Made by a program: the position numbers and the translations under genes | Notes under the pieces: model-generated | What the model was told of the DNA's origin: nothing | Database searches by the model: none | The model's input: the letters and a program-made list of their open reading frames with translations, nothing else | Assembly: GCA_903882745.1 (NCBI GenBank) | Contig: CAIRYG010000003.1 | Span: forward strand, 186,001 to 250,000 | Source of the DNA: an uncultured Gemmatimonadota bacterium | GTDB taxonomy: Bacteria; Gemmatimonadota; Gemmatimonadetes; Gemmatimonadales; Gemmatimonadaceae | Direction: 5' to 3' | Length of the DNA: 64,000 bases | Shown here: positions 1-9,363 of the stretch, piece after piece | Layout of the letters: each line of letters begins with the position of its first letter | How positions within the stretch are numbered: position 1 is the stretch's first letter

Positions 1-677
1 TGACCGTTTCGCAGTTCACGCGCGATGACCTCGAGTCGCACGACGCTGCGCTGCGCGGTCATGTCCGAGTGATTTGTGGAGGCGGGGTACCGGATGCTTT
101 TGTGGAGCACACGGACAGCGCGCTGCCGCCTGGGGTCACCGCACCATTTCTGCTCGTCGTCGCAAATCGGAAGCCTCACAAGAACATTGAGCTCGCGGTT
201 GAGGTCTTGGCGCGGCTTCACGAACAACATCCGACCCTCACCCTGGTGGTTGCTGGCGAGCGCTTTGCGCACTGGGACCGCACTGTTGCGCTCGCCGCTC
301 GGCTTGGCGTGGCAGATCGGATCGTTGATGTCGAGACCCTCGACGATGCGCGCCTGGCTGCGCTGTATGCTGGGGCGGCGTGCTTTTTGATGCCGTCGCG
401 CTACGAGGGGTTCGGACTCCCTGTGCTCGAGGCAATGGCAAGCGGTACGCCAGCGGTCGTGGCGCGTGCCACGTCGCTTCCGGAGGTCGTGGGTGATGCC
501 GCTTTATTGGCGGACCCTGACGATGTAGACGCTTTTACTGCAGCGGTCGCGTCTGTGCTGAACGACCCAGCGGAGGCCGCGCGACTTCGTGCCGCGGGCA
601 CACGGCGCGCGCTTGAGTATTCATGGGACCGCACCGCCGCCGACATGCTGCGCGTTTTTCGCGAGGTGCTGCCGTGA
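1..677 (+). CDS. Glycosyltransferase family 4 (GT-B), 5' truncated by window edge
   Basis: This is the C-terminal part of a retaining GT-B glycosyltransferase that would move a sugar from a nucleotide-sugar to a growing polysaccharide at the inner face of the membrane. The frame is open from base 3, reading TVSQFTRDDL, which matches the inter-domain region of GT4 enzymes. The GTG at 69 in the ORF track is therefore not the true start. Visible motifs are NRKPHKN (start of the C-terminal Rossmann domain) and the E-x7-E sugar-nucleotide motif in EGFGLPVLEAMASG. The stop overlaps the next gene's GTG by four bases (GTGA), so the two glycosyltransferases are probably translationally coupled. The acceptor and donor sugars cannot be told from the sequence. 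Confidence 0.9.
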   Translation, partial: TVSQFTRDDLESHDAALRGHVRVICGGGVPDAFVEHTDSALPPGVTAPFLLVVANRKPHKNIELAVEVLARLHEQHPTLTLVVAGERFAHWDRTVALAARLGVADRIVDVETLDDARLAALYAGAACFLMPSRYEGFGLPVLEAMASGTPAVVARATSLPEVVGDAALLADPDDVDAFTAAVASVLNDPAEAARLRAAGTRRALEYSWDRTAADMLRVFREVLP

Positions 678-1549
678 CGCAAACGGCCGTCGCGCGTGTG
701 GTCGTGATTGTGCTCAACTGGAACGGTGAGCAGGACACGACGGAGTGCCTCGCGTCGCTCGCGCGGGACGCGAGTGTGCCCCATACCACGCTGCTCGTCG
801 ACAACGCGTCGGCCGATGGCAGCGGCACGCGACTGCACGCGCGATTCCCCGAGCTCCCGTATCTGCAGACGACGCAAAACCTGGGCTACGCGGGCGGAAA
901 CAATGCTGGTATTGCCTGGGCGCTCGAGCATGGCGCGGAGTATATCCTCGTGCTCAATAACGACACGGTGGTACTCCCGGGATGCGTGGGTGCGCTCGTG
1001 TCTGCGCTTGAGGGCTCCCCTCAGCTCGCGGCAACCGCACCCACGATTGCGCATCACGCGCAGCCTGATTTGATGTGGTGGGCCGGCGGGGAGTTTTCGG
1101 TTACCAAGGGGCTTGGCGTGAGTCACCTCACGCCACCCGCGAGCGATGCACCGACCGTCGTGCCGTGCACATTCTTGAGTGGGTGCGCGCTGATGATGCG
1201 CGCCGATGCCATTCGCGCTGTGGGCACCTTTCCAGACGACTACTTCGCGTACATGGAGGATGTGGAATGGGGGGTGCGCGCCATGCGTGCCGGGTGGTCC
1301 CTCGGCTGGGTACCAGCGGCGCGACTACTGCATAAAGTCCCCGCGCGGGGCACTCCAGATTCCCCCTTTCAAATCACGATGCGCGATCGCAATCGGCGGC
1401 GGATTGTGCGCACGCATCTGACGTGGTCGCAGGCGCTCCGTTTTCATGCCTGGTTCTGGCCGACGCGGCTGGTGACGGGCCTTCGGTATCTGCTCGCGGG
1501 TGATGCGGCTCGCTTGCGGGCGCTCTGGGTGGGGGCGATATCACGGTAG
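674..1549 (+). CDS. Glycosyltransferase family 2 (WbbL/rhamnosyltransferase-like)
   Basis: An inverting GT-A glycosyltransferase of about 291 residues, probably adding one sugar of the repeat unit on the cytoplasmic side. The N-terminal strand VVVIVLNWNGEQD is typical of GT2. The NND nucleotide-binding motif is seen in LVLNNDTVVLPG, followed by the acceptor-region FPDDYFAYMEDVEWG, whose ED pair is typical of rhamnosyltransferase-like GT2 enzymes. I chose the GTG at 674 because it overlaps the upstream stop as GTGA and begins right before the first strand. The ORF-track start at 623 adds residues read from inside the neighbour. The C-terminus carries basic, possibly amphipathic helices. Rhamnose specificity is only a guess. 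Confidence 0.88.
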   Translation: MTQTAVARVVVIVLNWNGEQDTTECLASLARDASVPHTTLLVDNASADGSGTRLHARFPELPYLQTTQNLGYAGGNNAGIAWALEHGAEYILVLNNDTVVLPGCVGALVSALEGSPQLAATAPTIAHHAQPDLMWWAGGEFSVTKGLGVSHLTPPASDAPTVVPCTFLSGCALMMRADAIRAVGTFPDDYFAYMEDVEWGVRAMRAGWSLGWVPAARLLHKVPARGTPDSPFQITMRDRNRRRIVRTHLTWSQALRFHAWFWPTRLVTGLRYLLAGDAARLRALWVGAISR

Positions 1550-1623
1550 TCGCTGTTCCGTCACAACGAACATTCCGCACGGCCCACTAGCCACAGACGG
1601 CTGACAGACGTTAGCGTACCACT

Positions 1624-2265
1624 GTGATCATTTCCCGCTGCCGGTTTATCCCATTGTCGTTCGCTCGCTTCTTGCTGGGGCTCGTCGTTGCCTGCGCGAT
1701 CACGGCGCCAACCGCCTCGGCGCAAGACAACCCGTCGTTCGTCCTCCGTCCCGGCGACGTTGTGAAGGTGCTCGTCTGGCGCGAAAAGGACATGAGCGGC
1801 GACTTCAAGGTCGATGAAAGTGGACGGTTGGTGCTGCCGCTCATCGGCCGGCGCGACGTCACGCACACCGCGTGGGAGATCCTGCGCGATTCGCTGTTGG
1901 AAGGCTACGCGCGTCAGTTGAAGAATCCCTCGGTCATCCTCACGCCGATGCGGCGCGTGCTCGTCCTCGGGGAAGTCACCAAGCCTGGCCAGATTCTGCT
2001 GGATCCCACGATGACCTTCGCCAGCGCGGTCGCACTGGCGGGGGGCGCCAACATGCAGGGCGATTTGCGGCGCGTGCGCATTGTGCGCGAGGGTCGCACC
2101 ATTGTGAAGCAGGCACCCGTCGACAGCTTAATCTTCGCCGCCGATGTGCGCAGCGGGGATCAAGTCTACGTGGATCGCCTTTCCTGGTTTGATCGCAACA
2201 GCGCCTTTGTGGCCTCTGCCGCGCTCTCGCTCACCGGGATTTTGGTCTCGCTGATCCGCCGGTAA
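1624..2265 (+). CDS. Polysaccharide export protein, Wza/OtnA-like (Poly_export plus SLBB)
   Basis: A 213-residue periplasmic export protein of the Wza family, which forms the outer-membrane or periplasmic conduit for capsule or EPS. It has an N-terminal signal sequence ending near TASAQ, though VVAC inside the hydrophobic stretch could also serve as a lipobox. The Poly_export domain follows (FVLRPGDVVKVLVWRE, then GRLVLPLIG). A single SLBB-like segment starts at VLVLGEVTKPGQILLD. A hydrophobic C-terminal segment (AALSLTGILVSLIRR) is seen. It is much shorter than E. coli Wza and has only one SLBB repeat, as in many minimal export proteins. It starts with GTG after a 74-base gap from the GT2 gene. 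It likely works with the Wzz-like protein at 5685. Confidence 0.87.
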   Translation: MIISRCRFIPLSFARFLLGLVVACAITAPTASAQDNPSFVLRPGDVVKVLVWREKDMSGDFKVDESGRLVLPLIGRRDVTHTAWEILRDSLLEGYARQLKNPSVILTPMRRVLVLGEVTKPGQILLDPTMTFASAVALAGGANMQGDLRRVRIVREGRTIVKQAPVDSLIFAADVRSGDQVYVDRLSWFDRNSAFVASAALSLTGILVSLIRR

Positions 2266-2293
2266 TTCTGCGCGGCGCGGGACGTCGGGGCGC

Positions 2294-3931
2294 TTAGCGC
2301 CAGCCGCGAACGCCCGCCGCGATATACAGGTTGAACTGGTCGTTGTTGGCGATCGTGTAGCGGTTCAGCTCATACGACGGCATAATCGTGAGCGTGTAGT
2401 CGCGCTTCCCCGAAAAGTGCATCCGCTCAAAGCGCAGCGAATACAGCACGTCGGCGGGGCGGACCTGCGTCGTGGAGGGGAGGTAGGGTTCATCCTCCAT
2501 CACGAGGCTGCGCTGGAAGGTCCACGACGACCGGCCAGCAGCGGTAAAGTCTTCGACCGCGAGGCGGAATCCGGCGCCGCCATAGGCATCAGGGGCGCCA
2601 AGGAGTTGGCCGCGGAGGGTGTGGCCTTGAACCACTTCATAGTGTAAGTAGGGTGGTTCAGAGGCCGAAAAGCCCCGCTGTCCGCGCTCTTGGTGTGCGA
2701 GTTGCCCATTCACGACTTCCGCTCGCACCACACGAATTCGCTCTGGTGTTGTTACGATCGCGTACTGAACACCCAGCATGATGGACGCGAGGTCATCAGG
2801 CTTCTCCAAAAGCGTGCGAAAATCCCCAGCGTAGTCTTCTCGGTAAATCTCTCCGAAAATTTCTGCTCCTGCCTTTGGCGCGACCCAACGGAAAAATGCC
2901 GACGCCATTCCGTTCTCACCCGGGATATTGATGTTCGCGGCATCCGTTCCGAAATTCCGGTTGAATCCGCCGACGAAAGGTCGACTGAGTTGTGACCAGG
3001 TCACACTTTTCGGCATCCACATCTCTGTCCACTTCATGGCGCCGATTTCCAAGCCATCGATCCAACGCGGGACAAAGGAACCCACAATCGCCGTGGCCAG
3101 GCGATCGGGGTGATCGGCACTATGCGGTGAAAACGACGACTGGCCAAGCGTTCCCGCCAGATAGCGCAGCTGGAATCGGCCAATACCGATCGATACCGGG
3201 TGTGGCGTCGCAACGGTGAGGTGCGGGAACCCGCCACCATTGGGACTCAGGATGAGTGCATAGCTGCGCCCTGGTCCCCACCGCTGCACCTGATTCGAGA
3301 GTGAAAGCAGAAGCACTGGAAGGTCAAGCTGAACGGAACTTTCGCCGAGATCCACTCGGCCGTAGGTACCGGTGCCGAAGCGTTGCGGCAAGTCTATACT
3401 GCCATCGTGTCGAGGATCCGTGTTCGGGATGTCGCTCGGCGCCGCCGCAAACCCCGCATTCTGATTCACAAACGCCACCGGCGCGATCTGATACCGGAAG
3501 CGCCAGAATCGACCGGTCACCCCCCACTGAAGTTGCGCGTTCAACCCGCGGCCGGACCACGCCGGCCCTTCCATGTCGCGCACGGGGAAGCCGGAGTTGA
3601 ACCACAGACGGGCGTCGGGCCGAAGCCAGGTAAACCCCTTCTCGCCGCCGTTATCGCTGTTCGAGAATCGCTCGCGCCAGGGATGATCGCCACGCGGCGT
3701 GAGCCCCGACACTTCCCCAGCAGCAAATGGCTGCATCGACCATGGATGCAGGGGAACCTCGCCGGCAATCTGCAGCACCCGCAGATACCGTTCCGCCTCG
3801 CCCCCAACCTGCAGCACGCCGCCCAGGTCGAGTCGGGTGGACGTCTGCGCGTGCAGCGTGGGCAGCCCCGCGAACAGGGCTAGCACGCCTCCTGCAAGCG
3901 CTGCGCGCCAACCCGTACAGGTGTCTCGCAT
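2294..3931 (-). CDS. Capsule assembly Wzi-family outer-membrane protein (paralogue 1)
   Basis: A 545-residue predicted outer-membrane beta-barrel of the Wzi type. Wzi family members are known to help retain capsule at the cell surface. The start has a clean signal peptide (MRDTCTGWRAALAGGVLALFAGLPTLHAQ). Family-like segments shared with the gene at 4038 include GRGLN, SIDLPQRFG and NQVQRWGPGRSYALILSPNGGGFP, where the second gene has NQWWGPS and VLGPNAAGVP. Alternating hydrophobic and polar residues and a C-terminal strand ending in GVRGWR agree with a barrel. It is transcribed away from its paralogue. The function in this organism is inferred from the family and the EPS context. Confidence 0.85.
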   Translation of the reverse strand: MRDTCTGWRAALAGGVLALFAGLPTLHAQTSTRLDLGGVLQVGGEAERYLRVLQIAGEVPLHPWSMQPFAAGEVSGLTPRGDHPWRERFSNSDNGGEKGFTWLRPDARLWFNSGFPVRDMEGPAWSGRGLNAQLQWGVTGRFWRFRYQIAPVAFVNQNAGFAAAPSDIPNTDPRHDGSIDLPQRFGTGTYGRVDLGESSVQLDLPVLLLSLSNQVQRWGPGRSYALILSPNGGGFPHLTVATPHPVSIGIGRFQLRYLAGTLGQSSFSPHSADHPDRLATAIVGSFVPRWIDGLEIGAMKWTEMWMPKSVTWSQLSRPFVGGFNRNFGTDAANINIPGENGMASAFFRWVAPKAGAEIFGEIYREDYAGDFRTLLEKPDDLASIMLGVQYAIVTTPERIRVVRAEVVNGQLAHQERGQRGFSASEPPYLHYEVVQGHTLRGQLLGAPDAYGGAGFRLAVEDFTAAGRSSWTFQRSLVMEDEPYLPSTTQVRPADVLYSLRFERMHFSGKRDYTLTIMPSYELNRYTIANNDQFNLYIAAGVRGWR

Positions 3932-4037
3932 TCGGTGTCCGAGGGTTATGATTAGGGGTCGGCCGTCGTCCGAAGATTAGTCGATGTCGCTGACCGCTGG
4001 CTACCTCCCCATCGCTCTGATCCTGAGTCCTCACTTG

Positions 4038-5684
4038 ATGCGGCTCCGTCCCCTCACGCGTCAGTCGCTCCTGTTGGCGCTGGCCGTGATGGTCGTTCCC
4101 AATTTGGCGTGGGGACAGGCCCCCGCGCAGCAGCGACTCGTCGTACTTGAGGTCCCGGGTCAAGAACTCGATGACCTGTCGCGTTCGAAAGCCGCCCTCC
4201 GCAACACCTCGGATAGCACCGCCACGAGCTATCTCATGCGGTCCGTATCGACCCGGCTCGCACGCTCGCCACGCGACGGCTTGGTGCGCGTTGATCTGGT
4301 GGCCCCGGAATACCGGACCGTATGGAACTCGCAACTTCCATGGTCCCAGAACGATGGAGCGTTGTTCGCGGGCCGCGGGATGAACACGGTCTTGCGCGGC
4401 GGGCTGGTGTTTGAGGTCGGCCCCGTGCGCGCCATCGTCGCGCCAGAACTGATCAACGAACAGAATCTGGATTTCCAGACAATCCCGTACGCCGACAAGG
4501 GCGCGCGCTCCATCTGGGCGAATCCCTTCCACGGTCTCCCGGAATCCATCGACCTCCCGCTGCGATTCGGCAACCGGGGCCGACGCCGCGCGGCCAGCGG
4601 ACAGAGTAGTCTGACCATCGATATCGGACCGGTGGTCACCGGGATCACGGCAGAAAACCAGTGGTGGGGTCCCAGCATGCGAAATGCGCTGGTACTCGGA
4701 CCGAACGCCGCCGGCGTACCACGCATCTTCCTGCGGACTCGGCAACCGCTGCCGACGCGCTACGGCACCTTTGACGCGCAGTGGTTCCTTGGGCGACTCA
4801 GCGAATCGAACTACTTCGACTACGACTCCACCAACAACTCGCGCGCACTCAGTGGAGTTGTCGCCACATGGCGACCCCCGCACACGAGTCACGCAGAGTT
4901 CGGCGTCACCCGACTGGTCATGACGCCGGTCGTTTCCAATGACATCTCGCTCGGCACCGCATTCAACGTGTTCCACGATGTCGGCCGACCGAACACGCAA
5001 CCGAAGCACCCGGGCAACTACACCGCGCCCGATCAAATTTTCTCGCTGTTCGGCCGCCTCGCCCTTCCAGACGATGGTTTCGAAAGCTGGTTCGAGTGGG
5101 CGAGAACCGAGCAGCCGATCTCCTTCCGCGACCTCCTCGAGCAGCCCGCCCACTCGCAAGGGTATACGATTGGCGCGCAGCTCGTGCGCCCACTGGCTGA
5201 CAGTGCCACAAACCTGAGGTTCCGCGTCGAAGCCACGTACTTCGAACCAAGCCCCTCGCTGCGATTCCAGCCAGGACTCTTGACCTCGTACACAAGCCGT
5301 GCGGTCCCGCAGGGATTTACACAGGATGGGCAGATGCTTGGGGCCACTATCGGCCCGGGCTCAAGCAGTCAGTTCGCGAGCCTCGATTTCATCCGGACTC
5401 GCTGGACAGCCGGCCTCTTCGGCGGGCGCATTCGCTATGACAACGGCATGTTGTTCGAGTCGACCATTCCGGGAGTGAAGCGCGAGGACATCATGATGTT
5501 TATGGGATTTCGTGGACATCTCGTCTGGCGCGGCCTCCGGGTGGGCGCCGAGTTTCAGAACATGGTTCGGCTCAACTACCTGTACCAGGCGTATCTGGCC
5601 GATGAACGGACCGGGACTAGCTCTGGCATAGACTTCCGAAATCGTACACTTTCCATTGTGCTTTCTCCTGCCAAAGGTTTCTAA
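4038..5684 (+). CDS. Capsule assembly Wzi-family outer-membrane protein (paralogue 2)
   Basis: A second Wzi-type barrel of about 548 residues. I prefer the ATG at 4038 because MRLRPLTRQSLLLALAVMVVPNLAWGQ is a textbook signal peptide. The ORF-track start at 3984 adds 18 residues before it and leaves only 52 bases between two divergent genes. Conserved segments are FAGRGMN, SIDLPLRFGNRG, ENQWWGPSMRNALVLGPN and the C-terminal strand ending in KGF, a phenylalanine-terminated barrel signature. The stop TAA is directly followed by the GTG of the Wzz-like gene, so the two are coupled. Divergence from paralogue 1 suggests different lipid or glycan targets, but this is inference. Confidence 0.83.
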   Translation: MRLRPLTRQSLLLALAVMVVPNLAWGQAPAQQRLVVLEVPGQELDDLSRSKAALRNTSDSTATSYLMRSVSTRLARSPRDGLVRVDLVAPEYRTVWNSQLPWSQNDGALFAGRGMNTVLRGGLVFEVGPVRAIVAPELINEQNLDFQTIPYADKGARSIWANPFHGLPESIDLPLRFGNRGRRRAASGQSSLTIDIGPVVTGITAENQWWGPSMRNALVLGPNAAGVPRIFLRTRQPLPTRYGTFDAQWFLGRLSESNYFDYDSTNNSRALSGVVATWRPPHTSHAEFGVTRLVMTPVVSNDISLGTAFNVFHDVGRPNTQPKHPGNYTAPDQIFSLFGRLALPDDGFESWFEWARTEQPISFRDLLEQPAHSQGYTIGAQLVRPLADSATNLRFRVEATYFEPSPSLRFQPGLLTSYTSRAVPQGFTQDGQMLGATIGPGSSSQFASLDFIRTRWTAGLFGGRIRYDNGMLFESTIPGVKREDIMMFMGFRGHLVWRGLRVGAEFQNMVRLNYLYQAYLADERTGTSSGIDFRNRTLSIVLSPAKGF

Positions 5685-7235
5685 GTGACCGCTCCGGCTT
5701 CGTCCCATGATCCGTCGCTCCGCGAACTGTCGCAGCGCGTGGCTCGTCGGTGGCGCCCGATGCTGGTCGTTGCCGTCCTTATTTTCAGCGCGGTAGCGGC
5801 GTGGACCTTTACCGCGGCTCCTCGCTACCTGAGCGCCGCGCTGCTCCGCATTGACAATCGTTCGGGCGGCGGCGGGATGCTCGACCAGCTGCAGTCAATT
5901 CCGGGCGCTAGCCTTGCCGGGCTCGGAAAAGACGAACTCGAAACAGAGATTGGCGTCCTGCACAGTCGGCACCTCGCCGACGCGGCCATTGACAGCTTCT
6001 CACTCGCCGTGCGTGTGCGTGAGCCCAAGAACGGCCGCCGCTTTCTCGAGCTCGCCACGGTTGGCGAGCTCGAAGCGGGTGGCCGCCTCACCCTGGATCG
6101 CAGCGCTGACGGGAGCTACTCCGTCAGCGCGGAAAAGTGGAAGGGCGCCCCCACCCCACAGCCAGTGCTCGCCCGCGGCGACACCATCCGGTTGGGTGGA
6201 CTTCGACTGCGCGTGATACCTGATTCGGCAGTGCCGGACCGTTTCGTGCTCGACATCTTGCCGCGTTATCGCATTCGCGCTCACGTCGACAAGCGCATGG
6301 AAGTGCGACGCCAGGACGGAGGCTCCCGTTTGGTGCTGGTATCCTTCGAGGATGAGGATCGACAGCTCGCGGCGGCGGTCGTACGCAAAGTCGTCACGCA
6401 GTTCATGCGCGAAACGCAACAGAACGAGCAGAACGATGCCGCCAGCCAAGTCTCCGAACTCCGCCAGCAGGTGGAGACTCAAAAGGGGCGCGTCCGCGAG
6501 GCTGAAGAAGCGCTCCGTGCGTATCAGCAATCAGCACAGGTCTTAGCGCCAGAAGAACAAGCAAATCAGCAAGTGAAGCGCGTCGCGCTCCTGAGCGCAC
6601 AGGTGGATGCGCTCACCATCGAGCGGCGCGCTCTTGCCAAGATGATCGATCTTGTGCGTCCGCGCGCGCAAGGCGGCCGCGAGCCTGGCGCGTACCGACA
6701 GATGGCAACGTTTCCCTCGTTGATCGCAAACAAGGGGATTCAAGACCTCCTCAACTCGTTGATTACCCTCGAGAACAAGCGCGCGGAATTTACCGTGCGC
6801 CGCACCGAGGACAATGACGAAGTCCGCGGCCTCAATCAACGCATTGCCGATCTCGAACGGCAACTGCAGCGCATCAGCGATCAATATCTGGAAGGGCTCG
6901 ACCAGCAGCTCTCCACCGCATCCCAGCAGATCCGGGCCATCGCCGACACCACGCGCATCCTCCCAGAACAGCAGATGCAGTACATCCGCCTCGTGCGTGA
7001 TCGGACAATTGCCAGCGAGACCTACCTGCTCCTGCTCAAGCAGCTCAAACAGTCCGAAATCGCCGACGCGATCCGCTTGCAACGCATTCGCATTGTGGAT
7101 GCGCCGCAGGTCGCGAGTGCCGACGACCCCGAATATCCCAAACCGCTGGTCCAGCTAGTCCTCGGTGCCCTCATCGCTGCCGCTGCCGCCGTCGGACTCG
7201 GCTTGTTCTTGGAGCTGTGGAGCGATCGCCGCTGA
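5685..7235 (+). CDS. Polysaccharide co-polymerase, Wzz/GumC-like chain-length determinant without kinase domain
   Basis: A 516-residue inner-membrane protein controlling EPS chain length and linking synthesis to the Wza-like exporter. Transmembrane segment 1 lies around residues 26-46 (MLVVAVLIFSAVAAWTF). A long periplasmic part follows, with Wzz-type secondary structure and coiled-coil from about 255 to 420 (rich in Q, E, R and A). Transmembrane segment 2 is near the end (LVQLVLGALIAAAAAVGLGLF). No Walker A or tyrosine-rich tail is visible, so it is not a fused BY-kinase. The start is the GTG immediately after the upstream TAA, with no spacer. The next gene begins inside its last six codons. 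No separate BY-kinase gene is seen in the window. Confidence 0.88.
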   Translation: MTAPASSHDPSLRELSQRVARRWRPMLVVAVLIFSAVAAWTFTAAPRYLSAALLRIDNRSGGGGMLDQLQSIPGASLAGLGKDELETEIGVLHSRHLADAAIDSFSLAVRVREPKNGRRFLELATVGELEAGGRLTLDRSADGSYSVSAEKWKGAPTPQPVLARGDTIRLGGLRLRVIPDSAVPDRFVLDILPRYRIRAHVDKRMEVRRQDGGSRLVLVSFEDEDRQLAAAVVRKVVTQFMRETQQNEQNDAASQVSELRQQVETQKGRVREAEEALRAYQQSAQVLAPEEQANQQVKRVALLSAQVDALTIERRALAKMIDLVRPRAQGGREPGAYRQMATFPSLIANKGIQDLLNSLITLENKRAEFTVRRTEDNDEVRGLNQRIADLERQLQRISDQYLEGLDQQLSTASQQIRAIADTTRILPEQQMQYIRLVRDRTIASETYLLLLKQLKQSEIADAIRLQRIRIVDAPQVASADDPEYPKPLVQLVLGALIAAAAAVGLGLFLELWSDRR

Positions 7236-8413
7236 GCACCGCACGCGCGCGCGACAGTCTACGCATCGCTGTACTCTCGGCGAAGGATCCGCTCGACCGT
7301 CGCGCCACATCCGGAACGCCGTTCTACATGTGCCGTGCCCTGAGCGCACTCGGACACGAGATGATTCCACTCGGGCCCATACGTCCAGTGGCCGAGCAGT
7401 GGCGCCGCGTGCGGAACAAGGTGACGGCACTCGCCACCGGCAAGTGCTGGCCCTATGAGCACTCTGCGGCTCTGGCACACGCCTATGCGCGGCAGTTCAC
7501 GCAGCGGCTGCGCGAGGTCGGCGCTGTTGATGCCATCTTTGCGCCATTTGCGAGTACTGAGCTGAGTGCGCTCGATGTGCAAGTTCCGGTGATCTATACC
7601 GGGGACGCGACCATTCCGCTGCTGCAGGAGTATCATCCCGGCTTTAGCCGATTCACGACGTCGTATGCCACCGAGGCGCGCGCCGTAGAGCGACGTGCGT
7701 TGGCTCGTGCGTCGGTGATCAGTTATCCCTCACACTGGGCGTCGGCGAGCGCTATTGAGGACTGTGGGGCGTCTGCTGCACGCATATGCATTGCGCCATT
7801 CGGGCCGAATCTCGATCATGTGCCTTCCGCATCCGATGTCCAACGCGCGAAGTCGCGGGCTTCGCTCAGCGTGCTTTTTGTGGGCACCACGTGGAACGAG
7901 AAGGGTGGACCCATTGCTGTACGTGCGGTAGAAATGCTTCGCGCCGAAGGGGTCGCGGCATCGCTGACGGTCTGCGGCGTCACACCGCCGGACCGTGATC
8001 GGCGGCCGTGGATGACCGTCATTCCTCGACTCGACAAGAATATGCCGCAGCAGCAAGCGCAGCTCGTGTCGCTTATGCTCGACGCGCGTGTGGTGCTCGT
8101 CCCAACGCGGAATGATTGTTACGGCGTTGTCTTTGCTGAGGCGGCGGCCTGTGGAACGCCTTCCATCGCGACTGATACCGGTGGCGTCTCTGCCGCCGTG
8201 ATTGAAGGAGTAACAGGGCATCTCCTGCCTCCCGATGCGCCAGCAGAAGCGTATGCGAATCTCATCGCCCCACTCTTCGATGACGCCGCTCGCTATGCGT
8301 CACTGAGCGCGTCGGCGCGCGCGCATCATGAAACAGTGCAGAACTGGGAGCAGTGGGCAACAACCATCAGCGCGCGTATCAGCGCGGCGTGTTGCCCCGT
8401 AGATAATCGCTAG
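7217..8413 (+). CDS. Glycosyltransferase family 4
   Basis: A 398-residue GT-B glycosyltransferase. The N-terminal domain begins RIAVLSAKDPLDRRATSGTPFYMCRAL. The C-terminal domain begins SVLFVGTTWNEKGGPIAVRA and carries LVPTRNDCYGVVFAEAAACGTPSIATDTGG, with the GT4 E in FAEAAACG. The usual first glutamate of E-x7-E is replaced here by DCYG, a common variant in this family. The GTG start at 7217 overlaps the end of the Wzz-like gene by 19 bases. The stop TAG shares the palindrome CTAG with the stop of the convergent gene at 8410, so no terminator fits between them. It probably builds the EPS repeat unit. Donor and acceptor are unknown. Confidence 0.88.
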   Translation: MERSPLSTARARDSLRIAVLSAKDPLDRRATSGTPFYMCRALSALGHEMIPLGPIRPVAEQWRRVRNKVTALATGKCWPYEHSAALAHAYARQFTQRLREVGAVDAIFAPFASTELSALDVQVPVIYTGDATIPLLQEYHPGFSRFTTSYATEARAVERRALARASVISYPSHWASASAIEDCGASAARICIAPFGPNLDHVPSASDVQRAKSRASLSVLFVGTTWNEKGGPIAVRAVEMLRAEGVAASLTVCGVTPPDRDRRPWMTVIPRLDKNMPQQQAQLVSLMLDARVVLVPTRNDCYGVVFAEAAACGTPSIATDTGGVSAAVIEGVTGHLLPPDAPAEAYANLIAPLFDDAARYASLSASARAHHETVQNWEQWATTISARISAACCPVDNR

Positions 8414-9363
8414 GGCGTGACGCGGTAGGTGAACGTCGTGGTCGACCCGCGTGTAATAATGACTGAGTTATACGCGAGCCCCACCACATCCACATAGGTG
8501 TAGCCAGCCTTGGGACGAATGGCGACGCCGTACTCTCCGCACTGCAGATTCGTGAACGTATACGTCCCCGACGCATCGGTGGCAGTCTCGAGCAAAATCG
8601 ACGTCGCGGTGTAGAGTCTCACTGGAAACGCCGGTACGCCGGAGCCATTGCCGCCGAGTACGCGAATGGCAACTGAACCCGTGCATGGCGTGATTTGTAT
8701 TGTCACGGAGTCGCGCGCACCGCTGTCGATCGGAATCGGCCGACTGTACAACCGGGTTGGCGATGTCGGCGTTTCGAACCGATCAGGATTCGCGACGCTG
8801 GCGAAATACAGACCATATGGAACGTCCGTAAAAACGTACTTTCCGGTCGAGTCCGTCTGACCTCCTCGATAGTGCGAAAAATTATCATTAAGTGTGACGG
8901 GAATCCCCGTGAGCGCCACGCCATCCGACTTCGCCACACGCACCACGACGGTTCCAGGCCCTTCGTGCACGAGCGTGAACGACACTACAGGGCTGGACGT
9001 TGGACTTACCGTCAATCCGTCCTTGATCATATCGAGGGGGGCTCCAGTCAAAACCCCGGGACTATGATATCCCGCCGGAAGACTGTCAGCCCACACCCCG
9101 TATTCGCCATCCGGTACATCGGCGAACACATAACTGCCCGACGCATCCGTTTTGCCGTATCCCATCGGCCTCGGACCGGTATACAGTAGCAAGCGAACAT
9201 TAGGAACTGGCGCCCCGCGAGCACTCACGACCTTCACCGACACGGAATGGTACCGCGCGGGACTCGTGACCCACCGATCGCACGCTACAATCACAAGGAG
9301 CACCAACACCGCGGCGATGCGCACACGTGTGAGAGCCGGAGTAAGCGCGCGCCAAATTCGCAT
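8410..9363 (-). CDS. Lipoprotein with three Cna-B/carboxypeptidase-regulatory-like repeats
   Basis: A predicted 317-residue lipoprotein. I start it at the ATG at 9363, which overlaps the TGA of the upstream Wzy-like gene, giving MRIWRALTP..., a hydrophobic stretch and lipobox LVIVAC. The rest is three beta-sandwich repeats of about 85-95 residues. Each carries a core of the form TDASGSYVFADVPDGEYGV, TDSTGKYVFTDVPYGLY or TDASGTYTFTNLQCGEYGV. Such domains give rigid stalks or bind surface polymers. It is the last gene of a coupled minus-strand EPS set (flippase, GT2, Wzy-like), suggesting a surface or periplasmic role in holding or guiding the polysaccharide. No catalytic motif is visible, and the exact role is unknown. 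Confidence 0.75.
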   Translation of the reverse strand: MRIWRALTPALTRVRIAAVLVLLVIVACDRWVTSPARYHSVSVKVVSARGAPVPNVRLLLYTGPRPMGYGKTDASGSYVFADVPDGEYGVWADSLPAGYHSPGVLTGAPLDMIKDGLTVSPTSSPVVSFTLVHEGPGTVVVRVAKSDGVALTGIPVTLNDNFSHYRGGQTDSTGKYVFTDVPYGLYFASVANPDRFETPTSPTRLYSRPIPIDSGARDSVTIQITPCTGSVAIRVLGGNGSGVPAFPVRLYTATSILLETATDASGTYTFTNLQCGEYGVAIRPKAGYTYVDVVGLAYNSVIITRGSTTTFTYRVTP

